Below, piece by piece: positions 35,701 to 50,700 of a stretch of 64,000 bases of DNA. The position numbers were made by a program, and so were the translations under genes. The stretch spans positions 4,239,501 to 4,303,500 of the forward strand of contig OX621258.1 of NCBI GenBank assembly GCA_951640165.1. Direction: 5' to 3'. The notes under the pieces are model-generated. The model was not told the DNA's origin and ran no database searches. It was given only the letters and a program-made list of their open reading frames with translations. The stretch comes from Pseudoips prasinana. Lineage: Eukaryota; Arthropoda; Insecta; Lepidoptera; Nolidae. Position 1 is the first letter of the stretch, and the number at the start of each line of letters is the position of its first letter.

Positions 35701-38700
35701 GTTCTACGGATAGGTCGATTTAACATATTACATACACAAATTATACAATAGGCACTCTTATCGCAAAAAGCGATCTCTTCCAGACAACCTTACCAAATAT
35801 TACATATACAAATTATAGTAGTCTTACCGCAAAAAGCGGTCTCTTCCAGAGAACCTTAACAAGGCAATCCAGCGTAAATTAAAGTTGTCTGGAAGAGATC
35901 GCTTCTGGAGGAGATCGTATCGTAAGAGAAACACACATGGAATGCCACAAGATGCTTAATCTTATCGCATAAAGCGGTCTCTTCCAGACAACCTTGGCAA
36001 GACACTCTTGCGTAAACTAAAGTTGTCTGGAAGAGTTCGCTTCTGGAACACATTGAGTGCCACAAGATGCTTTAACATTCGGCTATGAACACACGGTGCT
36101 ACTAGCATGCAGGGTAGGTAGGGTAATCTAGGGTAGAAATGAAAGTCTTGTGTTTTCCAATGTATTTATTGTGTATGTCTTATAATAATACTAAGTATGA
36201 ATGTATACGTACATACGTTTATATAGGGTGACTGGTAATTAGAGGCCAATATCGAAACACATGCTAGTACTGTGCCTCTAGCACGAGTTCCTGCAGTTTA
36301 CTTACTCGATCACACGTACAGTTTCGTCCCATACATTTTCCCATACCAGAGTTTTAGTTCTTAATAGTTTCCGCGAGAGGCGCTGGTGCTCAATGTATGG
36401 GAGGAAACTGTACGCGCGATCGAGTAAGTAAACTGCAGGAACTCGTGCTAGAGGCACTGTTCATAACAAACATTTCAAGATTATTGGTTGGTGTTTCGGC
36501 GATATGATTTGACCAGGTAGTGTACTCGATTTATATTTATTTTTTAATTAGGTACAATAAAAGAAAATCAAAAGTGACCTCAAAGTAATGGTACAAATAC
36601 AAGGTATGTATAGACGGCTACATATCAAGCTATACATTTCCAATTAAAGCTGACCTCTAATTGTATGTAAATCCTATACAACGTGAGATCAGCTTATACT
36701 GGAAATGTATAGCTTGATATGTAGCCGTGTGTACAAGTTAATGCCGTATTACGCAAGCGTTTATTATACTCAGAGCATTTAAGATCTTTAAATAGGACCT
36801 CCATTCCCTATGTATAGCGAATTACTATTGTTTTTCACTTTATCGAGTTGATAATATTTTTTTTAGCACTCCTTAAGCTACGTCCACTATTTATGTTTTG
36901 TATATTTATATATACAATACATATATAGTGTACTTAAATTAAGGAGTGGTAAAAATATTATCAACTCCAAACGTGAGAAATTTAAATTGACACAGTTCAA
37001 TTTAAACGGGTGTAAGTATAAACAACTTTTATCTCTCGGTAATACTTTCGTACACACGGCTACATATCAAGCTATACATTTCCAATATAAGCTGACCTCT
37101 CATTGTATGGAAATCCTATACAACGCGAGATCCGCTTATACTGGATTTGTATAGCTGGATGTGTAGTCGTGTGTACCATAATATTTGTAGTATATAATAA
37201 AAAGTATTAGTAACAAAATATAAAAAATAAATTCAGCAAATTGAAAGCATGAGAAACAATAGTAATTCACTAGATTTAGTGTAGGTACTATTCCAAGATT
37301 CATAAATGTTCTGAGTAAAATGAACGCTTGCGCGTATGCCATGCTACACGTTGTATATAGTAATAATTACACGATTTTTTTATTTGATTGACAAATAGTT
37401 GCTTTGGAAAATAAGTCTGTTATCCTGAGCACCATGATGTGATTAAAAATCGGTCATCAATTACTTTTCACCCTGTATATAGTATGCGATATTAGTGACG
37501 TCATTACATGTAAAGTACCTAAATGTAAATTCAAAGTATTAACTAATCAAGTAATCAATTATAATAACTGTGTTTATGTAACATAGTCTTACATAATATA
37601 TAATATTTCATACGTGTATAATGTCATTTTATATAATGTACATAATATATGTGGTTATTATATTTTAAGTTACTATGTATTATGGAATTGTGACGAAGTT
37701 TTGCACCTTCACTTGTCATGGTGACCTAATCCAACGTTTTATCTATATATTAATAACTCTGTGTAAAACAAATGGCGCCGGGGATAGGGTGACCATATCT
37801 CAGGATTTGTCCTGAGGTTGTAGAATTTTTGGGTCGTTTTCGGGATTGCGGCTTGATTGTGTTAACCTCATGAAATCTCAGTCTCATTTTACAATAAAAT
37901 ACAGCCTGTAGTGGAGTATTGCGTCAATAGTTGTATTATTTCATATTTAATCTATTAGTATCTTAAAGTAATAGCGCCCTTTATGGCAATCGGAGGCTAA
38001 CATACATAAAAAATTCGTCAATGAGTATGTAAACGTGCATTGGCATAAACAAAAATTCGTCACAATTCTATAATATAAACTAGTTATAAGGGATAACAAC
38101 ATTAGTACTAACACAGTATTTTAGTAGCTATCAATACATAAACAGTAAACATCCTTATTGGAAGACATTTTCAAATGCTCACTCAAACTATAAGTCCGAT
38201 TTCCAATAGTTGGAAACTCGAAGATCAAAAGATAGGCACGTACTAGTGAACATCGCGGATAAGGGGACGTCCTTAAACTACGAGGCCTTTTATGGGGTGT
38301 CAGATAAAGAAATCTAGGCTATTAAAATAAAGGTCTCGCATTACATATACATATACTATAAAAATAAATTCGACCTATAATCAATAATGCTAGCCGGTAT
38401 ACGAGACCTATTAATTAGACGAAAAAATATGTTTGGTGTCTAATATACCCATCCCCACTGTCTTATTGATGTTACCTAGGATAGGTATCTCTTGGAGTCG
38501 AAACAGAATAGAAATATTAATATTAGAAATATTTAATTGATCTATAATCAATAATATATTCTGAGTGAATTTATTAGACGTTAGACGATAAAATATGTTT
38601 GGTGTCTAATATGGACTCAAGAAAGACTATTTTGAAGTGCAAGAATTCCTTACCAAACTTAAGGAAAAGCAAAAATAGCCAATTTTGGTGAAAAATGGGA

Positions 38701-41700
38701 CCTAGGTTTTGTATTTAGCAATGGAAAATAGAAAGAAAACAGGATAATCTTCAATCTACAGCGATGAGGACCAAAAAGTTTAATAATATTATAAGGAGCG
38801 AGGAAGTGTTTTAAAATAAGCCTTATCGAACACGTAGTTTATGGACAACTCCTTAGCAAAGTGAGATTTATATTTAACTCTAAATATTATTATATTTCCA
38901 ATACAGACTCCAATTTATGCGATATGAAATCTTCAATTAAGAAGAAAGTTACATCTAAGTATGATTAACTACATAGATATAACTTAAATTCTTCTAATAA
39001 GGTTGAAAAGTTTCGGAGAATAACATGCGTCGTTTACAACAAAAACATTATACATTCGTAAAGGTTAACTGGAAAGTTAGATTGCTTGTTGTATCCAAAG
39101 AAATGTGTCTTCCTGACCCATAGACTGAGATCTGTAGAGTGCACTTAGAGTTACATAATACTTTGCTCGTAACCGGTTAACTTGAAAACCGGTAGCCGTT
39201 AAGTAATAAAATATGCATCAACCTGGTTTTTCTCTTTAAATGGTTTGTCAAATCATTTGGTCCAAAGTTCAATGACAGTCTTCGTTTTCCATGATCGTAA
39301 TATGGACTAAACAAGTTAGCAAGGAAAACGGATTTCAATCACTTTGAACTATGATTATAAGTTTATTTTTACGACATTTATATATAAAAATAAGTTAATA
39401 ATGTACATATTGAAAAAATATGTCAATATTGTAGTGTAAATGAAAGGAGCATAGAGAAAAAAAGTGAATGGCGTCTAACATGGAAAACGTTCAGGGTGAA
39501 AAAGCGGAAATATTATGTTTTTTCCAATTTATTTTTATTTTCATGATACCGCTTATATGATCACGAGGTCAAAATCTTTTACTTGATAAGTTAGCAATAA
39601 CTATAATATGCCGGTTAATATGGGTTATATGTTTACCGGTTCTAACACTTAGCTCAAAATACATTTTTGATTTAAGACCACTGCTAATGAATGTGGCACT
39701 ATATGGGAGACAAGTATTCCCTTAATTACTATTTTATGACCTATCCAGTTACGATCAAAGTCTATGCTTAGTCTGAGTGCCCTCTAAAAATCTCAGATTT
39801 ACATTGGAAATGTTTTATGAATTAGAAATAAACTGTGTTGCTTTAAGCACGTTATTTTTGTTTAATTTTTGCCAATTCTGGTTCATATTCAAGGCTGTGG
39901 ATGAGTGAAGGGGGGGTTCTACTGAGGTATCCGCTATGTCGATGTGTCAAATCGCAAAAATAGGGGGTTATAAGGATTATATGTTAACAATATTACACTA
40001 AACGAAGGTTACAGAACTTACTTTTTCTTAAGCCAGTATAGAATGGGTTAATATCTAGCAGTACTTGGATAACACGTAAGGGTGTTTCTTTCTCATAACA
40101 AAGTTACTTACTTATCGTACTCGCAGAGGTTACCCTAGTGTCAGTCGTTCAAGCCGCCCAGTAGGCCTCCGACATGGCTTAACGACTACTGTCTAATGAC
40201 TACAACCGGGACCGACAGCTTAACGTGCCCTCCGAAGCACAGATATGCCCAGAAATTAAATCACTTTCGCGGTCACCCATCTATATATTGACCGCGAGCC
40301 TAGTTGCTTAACGTCGCCGATCAATTACGGACCGGTGAAACCATCTAGCTATGAACACCTCATAACAAAAATGTATAGTAAATCGGGATATTGGAATCCT
40401 GAGTTCAAACCCCGTTATTGTGATATTTCTAGCAAGAAAAGCACTTAGTAACAGCACGGAATCTGAGTTTGCTGAGTTACACGTAAAGCTTTTGGACCTG
40501 ATATCTTTGCCATCGTTTCGGAGAGCGCGGTACGAAAGGATTATGAAAGAGTGAGGAATAGAAAGTGTAACTGTGTTTGGTCACACACTCGAGCACTATA
40601 ATAAGGCCTCCGTAAAGAATGGCAACCTTAGCCAATATTTTAATGTTATTAGTGTGTCTACATATCACATGCTAAAACATTTCCAATGTAACCAGGGTGT
40701 TATCCAGGGTATACAGACCGTTCTGCGAGTGTTCGCATGAGTGCTGGCTGTGCTGGCTGCAGGAGTCTTCGCTGCAAGACCTGGTGGTGGCTTGCGCTGT
40801 GGTGGACGCATCTGTCGAGCATCCGGTCAATGAATCCGTAACTTACACGTTAGTTTCACAATTCATATTTTTCAGTTTTAAATAATAAAAAAGTAATCAG
40901 ACCGATAAAAAAACCTTTAAAACACCACTCGCTTCGAAAATTAACTCCAAACGAGCACAAGCTTCGAAGTGAAGCGTCATAAACGACGCGCTAAAGGTAT
41001 ACCTAATTACCTACGTAGTTTTTCATCCATTACTAGTAGTAGTAGTAGAATAATATTTAAACGGAACGCATTTTGAAGCAACCAAGAGCTTCAGACGTGA
41101 AACTTCTGCATCAAAAAGACCATATGCTTCAGTCTATTTTACGCTCGAAGATATAAACTTCAAACGACCAGATGCTTCAATTTTAAAACACGCGCCCTTC
41201 GAACTTGCAAATCAAGTAGCAAAGGAGGTTGGTTAAAATTTTGTGACGTTGTCCCCAAATTGTGCTGAAAATCCCCATTTATTATACGAAATAACAATGT
41301 CTTTTATTACGAAAGGTAGGCAGAGATAAAATACATATTGAATTGTTATGTTACTGTTATTATATTGGCTCCATGTTATTTATATACAGACCGCACATAA
41401 AACGAATGCTTTTAAACAATTACCTATGTAATGGGAAGCTTTCAAGTATTTATTGATCAGTGATGTTGCGGAAAATTTAAACGTATAATCGTGTTCACTT
41501 ACAACGTCTTACCTCACATATACCAATAAATAATTACGTAATATTATTAATAAATTATCGTCATCATAATATACCGTAAAGCCAATGAATATTTTGAACG
41601 TATATAGGTAATATATAAAGTATTATGAATATCGTTTTTACTAACGTATAGGTAATATACTAGCTAGCGCCCGTCATGTGTTGTAAAGGCTTGTAAAGGT

Positions 41701-44700
41701 AGAAACTATTTAATTTATTTTTGAGAAACTTCTCGGGCATCGCAGTATAACTCACCACAGTTTCAGCACAATCGGATTAATAATTAATTATTAATCCGAT
41801 TGTGCTGAAACTTTGGTTCCTTAAGGAACGCATAGAGGAAAAACATTTTTTTTTACTTTAAAAATATATCATTTGTATGTCATACAGGTCAGACAAACAG
41901 ATGTTCTGCGAGGGATCCCAGTACACTAAGTGGCTAAGGCGGCTGTCTTAACTGCTGCGTCACACGTGCAGTCCACAATCCAGTTTTCTGCGGAGTTTGG
42001 GTTAATTTATCATTACCAAGCAGTGTTTTACAGTTTTTAATAAGTTTACAATATTTGTTTGTATTCGTCATTTGTTTTTTGAAATTTGTTTTATATTATA
42101 TCCACCCACAGCATCCCGGTTGATACCTTGCGTTGGCATAAGCTAATTTTTATTCTTCAAATTATACGATTTAGGAACCCACTCACACCCTCCACATAAA
42201 TAAAATAAAATAATAAAAATCAACGATTTATAGAAAAGTACTTTGAAACAGGTCACGGATACACTATGGATACAATGACGTGTTCTATTGTGGAGACGAC
42301 GCACTCCCACAGCGAATCCTTCTATACTACGGTAATGGTTTATTGTGGGCGGAAGCCATTATTGCGAATTTTCTGTTAAATATTAATGTTAAAGTAGTTA
42401 TAATGTCTTCATTGTGGTTTTGGAAGCACGAGCTTTAATTGGTGGTAATGGAAACTCAATTTAATTATGAATAATACAGTCGGAAGCAAAAAATACCGCA
42501 ACTGCCCTTAAATTAATTGATTTAAATTCCCTACGAAGCATGCTTACGTTCATGTCATCATTATGTTAAATGTAATAAGGTTCCATTTTAATTAATGTTC
42601 TTTGTCAATAATGAGATATATTGTAATTCATTAAGAGGAGGAGGACGTGGGTTCGAATCCCACCCGGGACAAATATTTGTGTGCATAAACATGTCTGTTT
42701 GTCCTGAGTCTGGGTGTAAATTATGTATATAAGTATGTATTTACAAAAAAAAAAGTATATGTATTATAATCAGTTATCTGGTTTCCATAGTACAAGCTCT
42801 GCTTAGTTTGGGATCAGATGACCGTGTGTGAATAATGTCCCAAAATATTATATATTATTTAGAGTAGGAACTAGTGTCTTAATAATTATCACATTGGTTG
42901 TAAACTTGTAATGGTAATTATGTTATGATAAATAAATACAATAAAAATATCCAAAAAAACACCCGTTGTACAGAGTCCGGACAGCTTTTGTGTCCTTAAA
43001 GGTTTTAAAAAACCTCTAGGGCAGGCATTATTTAATAAAAAACTGTCCCACAGTATTCGCGGCTTCGGCTTTCAAAATCATTGCGCTTAGTTACCAAAAT
43101 TAAGAAAGTCGAAATAAATGATGTCACCTAAAAACGTGTGTGCTATACTTACTTAATTGCTTTTTAAATAAATATACACGATGAACTATTTGGGCTTAGA
43201 ATCTTACCCAATGAAAAACTTAAACCTTAGTTAAGGAACGCAAACTTAGGTTGTATAAAAAATAGTGGAATTGGGTAATTCGTTTTATAAAAATAGTGGA
43301 ATTGGGTAATACGTTTTATAACAGAGTTAATTTTTAAAAAATTCTCAAAATTTTCCAAACTATGCATTTTTGAACATTTATATCCTACTAATACGTATAA
43401 CTATTTTAGAAATTTGCTTCCTGCTTATGCGTATAACTATTTTTAGTACTATGCTTATGATTATAAATATTTTTAGACCTGCGAACCCTACTCGAGTAGA
43501 AAAAAAACTAACATTTTTCAGTATCTTTACTAGGCAGAGCCTGTATTGTGGCAGCCAGACAACTGATAAAATATTCTGAATACATACATATTATAGATAA
43601 AAGAGCAAAATATTATTAATAAATTAATTAAACATTTAGAAATGATACGTTTAGTCTCGACACCACAGATGGTGGAATATGTAAAATTTCACTTCGGTTT
43701 AACATCACATTTACTGTATGCATTTCAAAGTGTGTACCTAACCTCCACCTTTTTACTACACTCGTACGATCGTCGCTTCAGATAGAAAGTAAACAAGGCG
43801 GTCGAGACATCCCTGTGCATATTTAAAAAGCAAGCGGGCAGGTGTACACACTCAACGATATCTATACTCTATTGTTTCTAACTTTTGCTTAGGACTAAAT
43901 CGCTTAACACTTTCGCAGCCACACAATGAACCTGGTAGTCGGGTGCTGGGCACAAAAAGTGTTAACCCTTGATCGGTCAATGGTATAATAATTCCGATAC
44001 CATTTTAAACTCTATTCTGTCACAATGAGAGCTAAAATCAATGAATTATGAACGTATGTGTTAATCCAGGGTGTCAGTTAACTCCATACCAAATATATAG
44101 TTAAAATTGCTCAGGCCGTTTAAACGTGAAGAAGTAAGAAACATACATACTCACACACTCACAAACTTTCGCCTTTATAACATTAAAGTGATTGTTTCAA
44201 AATTATTAATTATTTGTCGTTTAGATACCAACCAACCAACGCAGGATATAATTATAGTGCAGGAGTGTGAGCGCATACACGGGTCACTCTCTACCCCTCC
44301 CTGTCATAATCAAATAAGTTAGTTATCCAACCAGCAAGAGATCAGGCGCAGGAGCGACAGATTTACGTGGTTTCAAGGTACGACTTCTTACAGCTTCCAG
44401 ACTCGGATGTTCATCTCGCCAGACATATTCCAATTACACTTTTTGCTCAACCTGGGATTTGCAACCGGCACCTTATTATCTCATTACCTGTGGATGAAAA
44501 CGCTACCGCTAAGCCAACGAAGCAGTCTCCATTTTAATGTGAGTTAGACGCAAGGAAATCATTGCATATGAGGTGGGCGCTTTATGAATTATTTAGATAT
44601 GGCAACACTGGCGCGGGACTAGCAGCCAGGGCTGCCACACTTTAATATTCTTGGGGTGAAAATAATCAATATGAAACTCAAACCTATTACATAACTTTGA

Positions 44701-47700
44701 CTGCACGTGTGGCGCGGCGGCTAAGATAGTCACCTCGCCGCTTTGTGTCGCGGGTTCGAGTCCCGCGCCGGACAACTATTTGTGTGACCCATAAATAGTT
44801 GTTCTGAGTCTTTATGTAATTTGTGTCCATCTATTATATGTTTGTAAAGTACCCCGCGACACAGGGATTAAATTCCCCAGTGCGGGCGTTGTCTTTAAAA
44901 AAAAACTCTTTGTTGACCGTCCTAACCATCTGGTTATAACAGTAGCATGTTCAAATAACGAGCTCCTGACTTCAGATCCTGGGTGGGGCTACAAAACTCC
45001 CACAGCCCGGAGCGCGTTGGATAATGAGCGTGATGAATTTGAGAGTACACCCGTGTTTACGCTTACTGTGCACTATAATAAGTTTATTTCAACGACTCGT
45101 TGGTGTTTTAAACCGTCGATTCATCATCATCATATCAGCAGAAAGACGTCACTGCTGGACAAAGGCCCTAGGATCTCCACAATAGCCGGTACTGCACTCC
45201 AACGGCTTCCCGCGACCCTTGCAAAATCGTCGGTCCACCTGGTAGGGGGCTTGCCCAAGCTGCGTCTGCTGCTGTGGTAACCGCAGATTATGAGGTTAAG
45301 GCCTCTTACGCACTAAGCGGCTAGCCGTAAAGCGGCCAGCCGTGCGGCTGACCGTACTCAGATATTTGTAGGAGAAAGTAGTTTTTATTCGCACTGTGAT
45401 GCGGCAGCCGGTCAGCAATATTAATTACTGACGGCTGACCGCACTCCGGCTAACCGCATAGTGCGTAGGAGGCTTAAAAGTCAGAGTAGGACCAAAAAAT
45501 TATATTCGATTTTTCAGTAATAATAAAACTTAATAGAAGCTAATGTATAAGATTCTATAACAAACTTCCCAACGATATTAGAGAATTATCTACGAATAAG
45601 TTAAAAAGAATTATTAAAGCCGAATTGTGTAGCAATTACAAAATTTCTGATTATTTAAGTGATAAAACTGCTTGGGATTGAGTCGTTCTGAGTCAACACA
45701 CATGATTGTAATTAATCTTAAGTATATTTTATAAAAAAAAATCCTACTGAGTTTCTGGCAGTGTTTCTCAGTAGGTGCCACGTCATGCACTAAACGGTAG
45801 GGTAAAAAATTATGAGATAAAATTTTTACGGAATAAATGATTTTGACTTTGACTTGGAATCAGCAAGTTCCCGTACTGTATCACACCTCCGTGCCGCAGG
45901 GTCCACATAAACAGCAGTCTCTGTGGCTTTAAATTTGTTCACAGATAGCACTCTGATATCACGACGAAGATTATTATCAATTATCTGGAGAGAAAAAAGT
46001 ATATTTTATTGCAGTAATAAACATGGTACCATACCGGTCCCCGTTTTATTACGCTGCATAAATAAAATATTAGCCGCGAGTATATATACCTACTACCAGG
46101 GATTACACCAAAATTATTTGCATATAACATATAACTAACTTTCACGTAAGGTTAAAAGTTTACTTTATATCGATGGACCCAAGACTGAGTTTCGGCTGTA
46201 TCCAAAGTCAAGTTAAGTTTAAAACGCATAGAACACTGTAAAACCAATTAATTTGATTGGCCCCAACCAAGAGTCCTATATATATCAAGCTTAACTGAAA
46301 TAAAGAAGACGAAATTGTCTTAGCAAAGGAGAGCTCAGAGATTCCCTGCGACACTGAAACGAAAATGTCGAAAACCGCAGACGAACCAAAGTGAGTGACA
46401 TAGCTCGAATTGCCAAATCGAAGTAGTGGTGGGTAGGTAAAAGCGACGGCCGTTGGTCGGGTCTAAACAAACTGTTTATTTACGTACACGTATCCAAAAT
46501 TACATTTAGTCTAGGTCTAGGACATCAATAGCAAACAAACTGGTTGCACCAAGACTGGGAATCGAAAACAATAAAATTTTATTCATGCGACTAGGATTGT
46601 TAAGCACATTGCATCGTCTATGGAAACTGACACTTTCACCTTGCTTTAATATGCATAAAGTCAGTTATAACTATAGATATAACACATAACACTCGTATGA
46701 ACTGTGATACTCAACGGCGCCATTTAAATTTTATAGCTTGCAACCCTAGTAGTGTTGCATTTCTCCAAGGTAATAATAGCACGTAGGTACGTCATTCGAA
46801 CGTCGGAATTGAACGAAGACGAACGTTTTTCACTACACTCCACTTTTAAATGACTTAATTTCTACGTAGTCATCAAATTTAATAAAGTTAATTTTAATTA
46901 TATCATACATATAGTACGTATGAGTTGAATAATACCTAATAGTATTATAAGTTGATTTTTTAAATAGCTTGTTTATTTAAGAAACTAGTACAATGCTAAA
47001 AGAAATATCCATAAAATGCAAGTAATTAATTAGCGATGAATGTTACTATGTCTGTATATTTTGACAGAACTATTTAACTGTGCAATCATTCTTTTCCTGA
47101 AAGACAAAAGATGATTCGTAGTTATTTACTACTCATTTTTTAATACAACCGCACTAGCGGTCGTATCGTGGGGACTTCACAAAGGTGAAATTCACGGACA
47201 CAAAGCACACCGAAACTCAGAACTGTCACAGAAATACAGCTCCTGTATGGGGATTGAACCGAAACTCCGAAAAACTAGAACTTAAATAGTTCTGTAACTT
47301 ACATTCTACTTTATTAAATTTAATTATAAATTTACAATTAATTGCGATGTTGTAAACCTCCACCTCCGTTTTCAATATCCAATCGGCGAAATATGTCAAC
47401 CCGTTCAGCTTTCATCGAACCAAAAGCAGTTAAATCACGAAAAAGTACGGTTTTCAATTCAATTTCCTGGCGGGAACGGATTCAGCTCGATTTGAGAATC
47501 GTTTAAAACAAATTTCGCTTTTATTCAAACCGAACGCCTCATTTGCCGGCGTGTGATGCGACTGCCATCTTTTATGCATGACACTTTGAATACGGTGGGA
47601 GTTTTTATGACACGTTTATAATATTTTTATAGTTACATATGGATTATCTCATTTGCTTTTCAACGAAATGAGAGTGAAAATATTCTTTAGGAATTTCTCG

Positions 47701-50700
47701 GTAGGGACGAGTTAAGAACTCGATGACTTTCGAACTCTTTGCAACAATCTTTCAGGGAAAAAATCAAATTAGTTAGTTCGCTCTTCATACAGAATACACC
47801 TAGTGGTAATAACGTTATTATGTAAATGCTTTTCTCTTGTTTTCCGCAACACCTGCATACCAATTCTCCTGCATTTTAATTTTACCGCACATGTACACAC
47901 GCAACATCAGAGCAAACGCAGATGCATTGCTGGCCTAAAAAAATGAGCAAACAAGTGTTTCTGACCCTTCCTGCACCCAGATGAGCTCTGGCGATCTTAC
48001 TCACACGCAGAAATACAACATTAAGTTATTAATGTTATTATTAAGGAATGTCTTCTGTAAGGTACTTTCCCAGCCAGGCCGGTCTATGAGCGAATGAAAG
48101 CTGTGCCATAGCTCTTATAAAATGCATACCTCTCTTTGCCACACAAAATGAAAGTGTAAAGTATATAACACAAATTTCATAAATTTACAGACAGATTATT
48201 TAAGTACCACTAATATTTTCAATCATATCGTCATCCGCAAATGGCCCTGAATGCCCAAAGAGTCCAGGCATGGACGTAATCATTCCCAAAATGCCCCATT
48301 TTAAAAACTATTGAACAAGGCCTTCTTGGATTACGTGCTTTTTAGAAATCTGATTCGGATAAAGGAAAGATAAAAGAAAGGAAAAAAATACTCATTCCGA
48401 AAATGGCTTAAATCTGGGAAACTAGTATCGATCTACTGTATATAAAGGCAAATTTATTGACGAACCGCTCAAATTTATTTATAATCGTATTAACTTGACT
48501 TTTATTAAAACGATATCCGCTTTATAATTTCCTTTTTGGTATTTTACAACTGAAAGTTTATATTTTCGATGATATTTATATTACAAATATTTCTTTTTAA
48601 TATAACTTCCAAACTAGCTTTTGTTTTGCTTTAGCTTGAATTGTGCGTGCGTGTAAAAGTGACGAAAAATTTATAAAATTCAAGATTTTTAGTGTAACTA
48701 TTAACCGCTACATGTAGAGACTGTCACAGTTAAGGCAATATCTAGTGCACTAAGCTTCCAGCTCAGCTTATGCCGGCTATATAGGCTATAGTGCTTACTG
48801 GTCTTGTGTTCTCGTCTGCTTAAGCTTTATATCGATTTCCGGCCGTCCGCCCTATTTCTGTGAGAATCTGTTACCAATATATTTTAGTCCGAGATCAAAC
48901 ATTGCGATGTGTTCATAGCCAGTTGCTCTCATCAGTTCGTAAGTGACTGGTGAGGTTAATGACCTAGGCAAGCGAGCCTATTGATGGAAGATTGTCAAAG
49001 TGGTTAAATTTCTTATCTTCTCTTTCTGCTGATATAATGAACGAGGGTTGTCTTTTTTGTTGTGTACTTCTGCTTGTCCTTTTTTGAGAATAACTCTGCC
49101 TTGGACAGAGAACATGCAACGCATGCTCATCCCTTGCCAATTCCTTGTCACACATATACAGACAAGGAATTGGCAAGGGAGATCATCATATCATATCATC
49201 GCCTGGTACCCTTGCTTAGTTTGGGGCTAGGATGATCTGTGTGTCATTGTCCCTAGATATTATTAATATTATTATTATTATAGACTCACGCCTGTCTCCC
49301 GGAGACAACGGATTCCCATTTGGCACGATCTTTGCACAACAATATTGCCTCGTTTACTGTTGATATTCTTCATACTTGCTAGTCGGTTTAGGATACTTCT
49401 GATCTGGCCTTGCCAGAGAACATTTCCGATTTGGTCTGAAAATGTTCTACGAGGTCTTCCCCTTCCTTCCTGTTGTACCATTCACACAGTCCAGGTATAC
49501 TGGTTTACACGCAAACAAACACACGTTACACCCACACACACAGACAAGCACTCACAGAAACACGAAACTCATGACACAACACATCACAATTCACAACACA
49601 CCCTCACATACATAAAAACACATTCTGAGGCGTTTGTTTTAGTTTTTATGCTTAGTTTAAAAAATATAATTTAAGTACCTAGCCATGTTTCTCCAACTGC
49701 AATATTATTATGTATAATCGCTCCTTATATCGAAAAGTGCTATTGTATCATTAAAACTCAAATACAAGTACCTAGTCTTGCTCCTTCCCTGGGTGGGGAC
49801 CTGGTGATTTGAAATACAGGCATTCTCATGCCTACCTCAGACACCAGCTTCTCACATATTATAGACTAGACTATCCACGTAACTGTATTAATATAGATAT
49901 AAGTAACACTGTAATTATGATGTAAGGTCTGTTTTTTGTGAGGAGAAATAAATAAACATTATTATTATTATTATTATTATTATATACTTGAATCCTTCTC
50001 TTATTAACCTTCTTCCATTCATTTTCTCTAAATCCAACCATCTTAGCGGTCCTTTCTCTATATTTTTCTCTTGTAATTTATGTTGCAACAACTTGCAACT
50101 CAATAATTATTTTCGATCCAGTTATTATTAACAACACTCAGCAAGATGTTCAGTCTCCAGTTAAGTGAAAACTTTTGCGGAGCTTTTACATTTGTACATC
50201 AAAGGGGCAAAGTACCAACCTTGGTATATTGTTGCTGGAAATATTAATAAACTGTTGGGCAATTGTCTTATAATGCTGCAGAAGACTTTGAAGCCTTTTC
50301 TCAAAAATATACTTGTAAACCTGATAGTTTTAACCGGAAATTTGCGGAACAAAACCAATTGATGACACTTTAAGGCAGCCGCCCTCATGTTACGAGTTCA
50401 ATCCCCGCATAGGACAACCATTTATCTGACCCATGGGTCCATACACGACATGTTTGTAAAGTCCCCCGCGATACATGTAGGTATCTATTGATTTTAAATA
50501 ATATAATTAATTAATATTATAATATAATTAATTAATTACCACTTTCCAGAACCAATATTGGTACACATTCACCCATATACCGCATGGCCAAAATTTGTAA
50601 TGCACTACAAAATGAATTTGACATATTTAATTGTTCTATCGCCTCACTAAAGAAAAAACGAAAAAATTTAGATAAACTATAAAACACTTAGTAAATAAAA

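Larger units (their letters stand above)
48950..49500 (-). pseudogene. RTE-like LINE tail pieces with a SINE scrap between
   Basis: 49,265-49,500 reads [20 protein letters not shown] and [11 protein letters not shown], clearly the same family as 28,205-28,475. 48,950-49,130 carries decayed frames that may be the adjoining part. A family A SINE 3' scrap (49,196-49,262) and a snap-back hairpin (49,131-49,179) lie between. Confidence 0.6.

Noticed and set aside
35757..36072. CRISPR array
   Set aside because: Repeats occur in both orientations with unequal spacing and sit in an insect intron.
49500..49625. CRISPR-like array or coding region in the ACAC-rich stretch
   Set aside because: It is an irregular CA-rich low-complexity run without equal repeats and spacers. 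The 109-codon frame is composition-driven.
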